A stretch of 6,663 nucleotides of DNA. Origin: CAZMMV01 sp964567475. GTDB taxonomy: Bacteria > Bacillota > Clostridia > Tissierellales > Tissierellaceae. The notes beneath the pieces are model-generated. The model saw only the letters and a list, made by a program, of their open reading frames with translations. It searched no databases and was not told where the DNA came from. Location: contig CAZMMV010000082.1 in assembly GCA_964567475.1 (NCBI GenBank), positions 1 to 6,663 of the forward strand. Direction: 5' to 3'. The position numbers and the translations under genes are program-made. Of the stretch, positions 6,156 through 6,663 are shown one piece after another (position 1 is the first letter of the stretch; each line of letters opens with the position of its first letter).

Positions 6156-6166
6156 CCTCTTTTTTT
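6142..6166 (+). terminator. Intrinsic terminator overlapping the 3' end of divIVA
   Basis: AAGAGGC (6142-6148) pairs with GCCTCTT (6155-6161) around a six-base loop ACAATA, and a run of seven T follows at 6160-6166. The 5' arm lies within the last divIVA codons and the TAG stop ends at the first base of the 3' arm, so translation reaching the stop could interfere with the hairpin. It probably ends the operon, with partial read-through into lspA possible. Confidence 0.88.
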
Positions 6167-6176
6167 CTGTACTAAA

Positions 6177-6182
6177 TATAAT
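6177..6182 (+). promoter_or_regulatory. Candidate -10 box of an lspA promoter
   Basis: A perfect TATAAT stands between the divIVA terminator and lspA, 24 bases before the lspA start. No good -35 box is seen at 16-18 bp and there is no TG extension, so this is a weak candidate; lspA needs some promoter if the terminator works. Confidence 0.4.
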
Positions 6183-6206
6183 ATTAAATTAACAAGGGGT
6201 GAAGGT

Positions 6207-6662
6207 ATGGTATTTATATTATCTATTATAGTTGTTATAGCAGACCAACTTAGTAAATACTTTGCAATAGGAAGATTGAAAGGTTCAATTTCCCATGTCG
6301 TTATTCCAGGTTTTTTAAAGTTTACCTATGTAGAAAACTATGGAGCAGCTTTTGGTATTTTAAAAGATAAAAAAATGTTTTTTATAATAATCACTTTAAT
6401 TATAATAATGTTTATATCAATATTTTTAATTAGATACTATAATAAGATTAATATATTTATGAAGATTGGATTGGCCTTATTACTAGGAGGAGCTATTGGA
6501 AATTTCATAGATAGAGTTAGATTTGCTTATGTTGTTGATTTTATTAATATTAGATTATTTAATTCTTATGATTTCCCTGTTTTCAACATTGCCGATATTT
6601 CAATTGCCTGTGGAACCATTATTATTTTAATTTTAACTTTACTTAATAAAGAGGAAATATAG
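6207..6662 (+). CDS. lspA: Lipoprotein signal peptidase LspA (signal peptidase II)
   Basis: LspA is an aspartyl protease of the cytoplasmic membrane that removes the signal peptide from diacylglyceryl-modified prolipoproteins, acting after Lgt. The 151-residue protein is complete, ending in TAG at 6660-6662, and matches the usual length of 150-165. Four hydrophobic segments are seen at about 1-21, 57-76, 83-101 and 127-146. Family motifs are ADQLSKY (12-18), VENYGAAFGI (42-51), GGAIGNFIDR (94-103), YVVDFI (108-113) and FNIADISI (126-133). By family comparison Asp111 and Asp130 form the catalytic dyad, with Asn99 and Asp102 also conserved. AAGGGGTGA at 6194-6202 precedes ATG 6207 by four bases. 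It is separated from divIVA by 51 bases and a terminator, so it probably begins another unit, likely continuing past the window. Confidence 0.97.
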   Translation: MVFILSIIVVIADQLSKYFAIGRLKGSISHVVIPGFLKFTYVENYGAAFGILKDKKMFFIIITLIIIMFISIFLIRYYNKINIFMKIGLALLLGGAIGNFIDRVRFAYVVDFINIRLFNSYDFPVFNIADISIACGTIIILILTLLNKEEI

Positions 6663-6663
6663 G

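Overview
The window is a strongly AT-rich stretch of chromosome from a spore-forming low-GC Gram-positive bacterium, most likely an anaerobe of the Clostridia or Tissierellia. The evidence is a SpoIVA spore-coat ATPase next to a sepF-yggT-ylmH-divIVA division cluster, strong GGAGG-type ribosome binding sites, three TTG starts and a CCA-encoding tRNA. I cannot name the species from sequence alone.

Layout. Bases 3-1415 hold spoIVA on the + strand, cut off at its 5' end by the window edge but keeping its Walker A motif. It converges with a tRNA-Pro(GGG) gene on the - strand (1484-1560). Between them is a flawless 52-bp palindrome (1432-1483) that looks like a bidirectional terminator. Bases 1576-1637 hold two divergent promoters whose -35 boxes are only 4 bp apart: one for the tRNA, one for the operon to the right.

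From 1668 to 6155 seven + strand genes follow each other with gaps of 11 to 26 bases, so they are probably one operon. In order they are a small membrane-anchored protein with a possible Sm-like beta-barrel, an orphan HlyD-like membrane-fusion protein, YggS (PLP homeostasis), SepF (FtsZ anchor), YggT (small membrane protein), YlmH (S4 RNA-binding protein) and DivIVA (curvature-sensing coiled-coil protein). A hairpin terminator overlapping the divIVA stop codon ends this unit. lspA (lipoprotein signal peptidase) follows at 6207-6662, complete and ending one base before the window does.

How they fit together. SepF, YggT, YlmH and DivIVA form the well-known cluster usually found downstream of ftsZ in Gram-positives; its products act at the septum or membrane, while YggS and YlmH are cytosolic housekeeping proteins. 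The first two genes (1668-3358) are the least understood part. They share the cluster's transcript, both have a single N-terminal membrane segment, and no transporter lies beside the HlyD-like gene. If the window holds something undescribed, this pair is the best candidate, but most of the region is ordinary conserved gene content.
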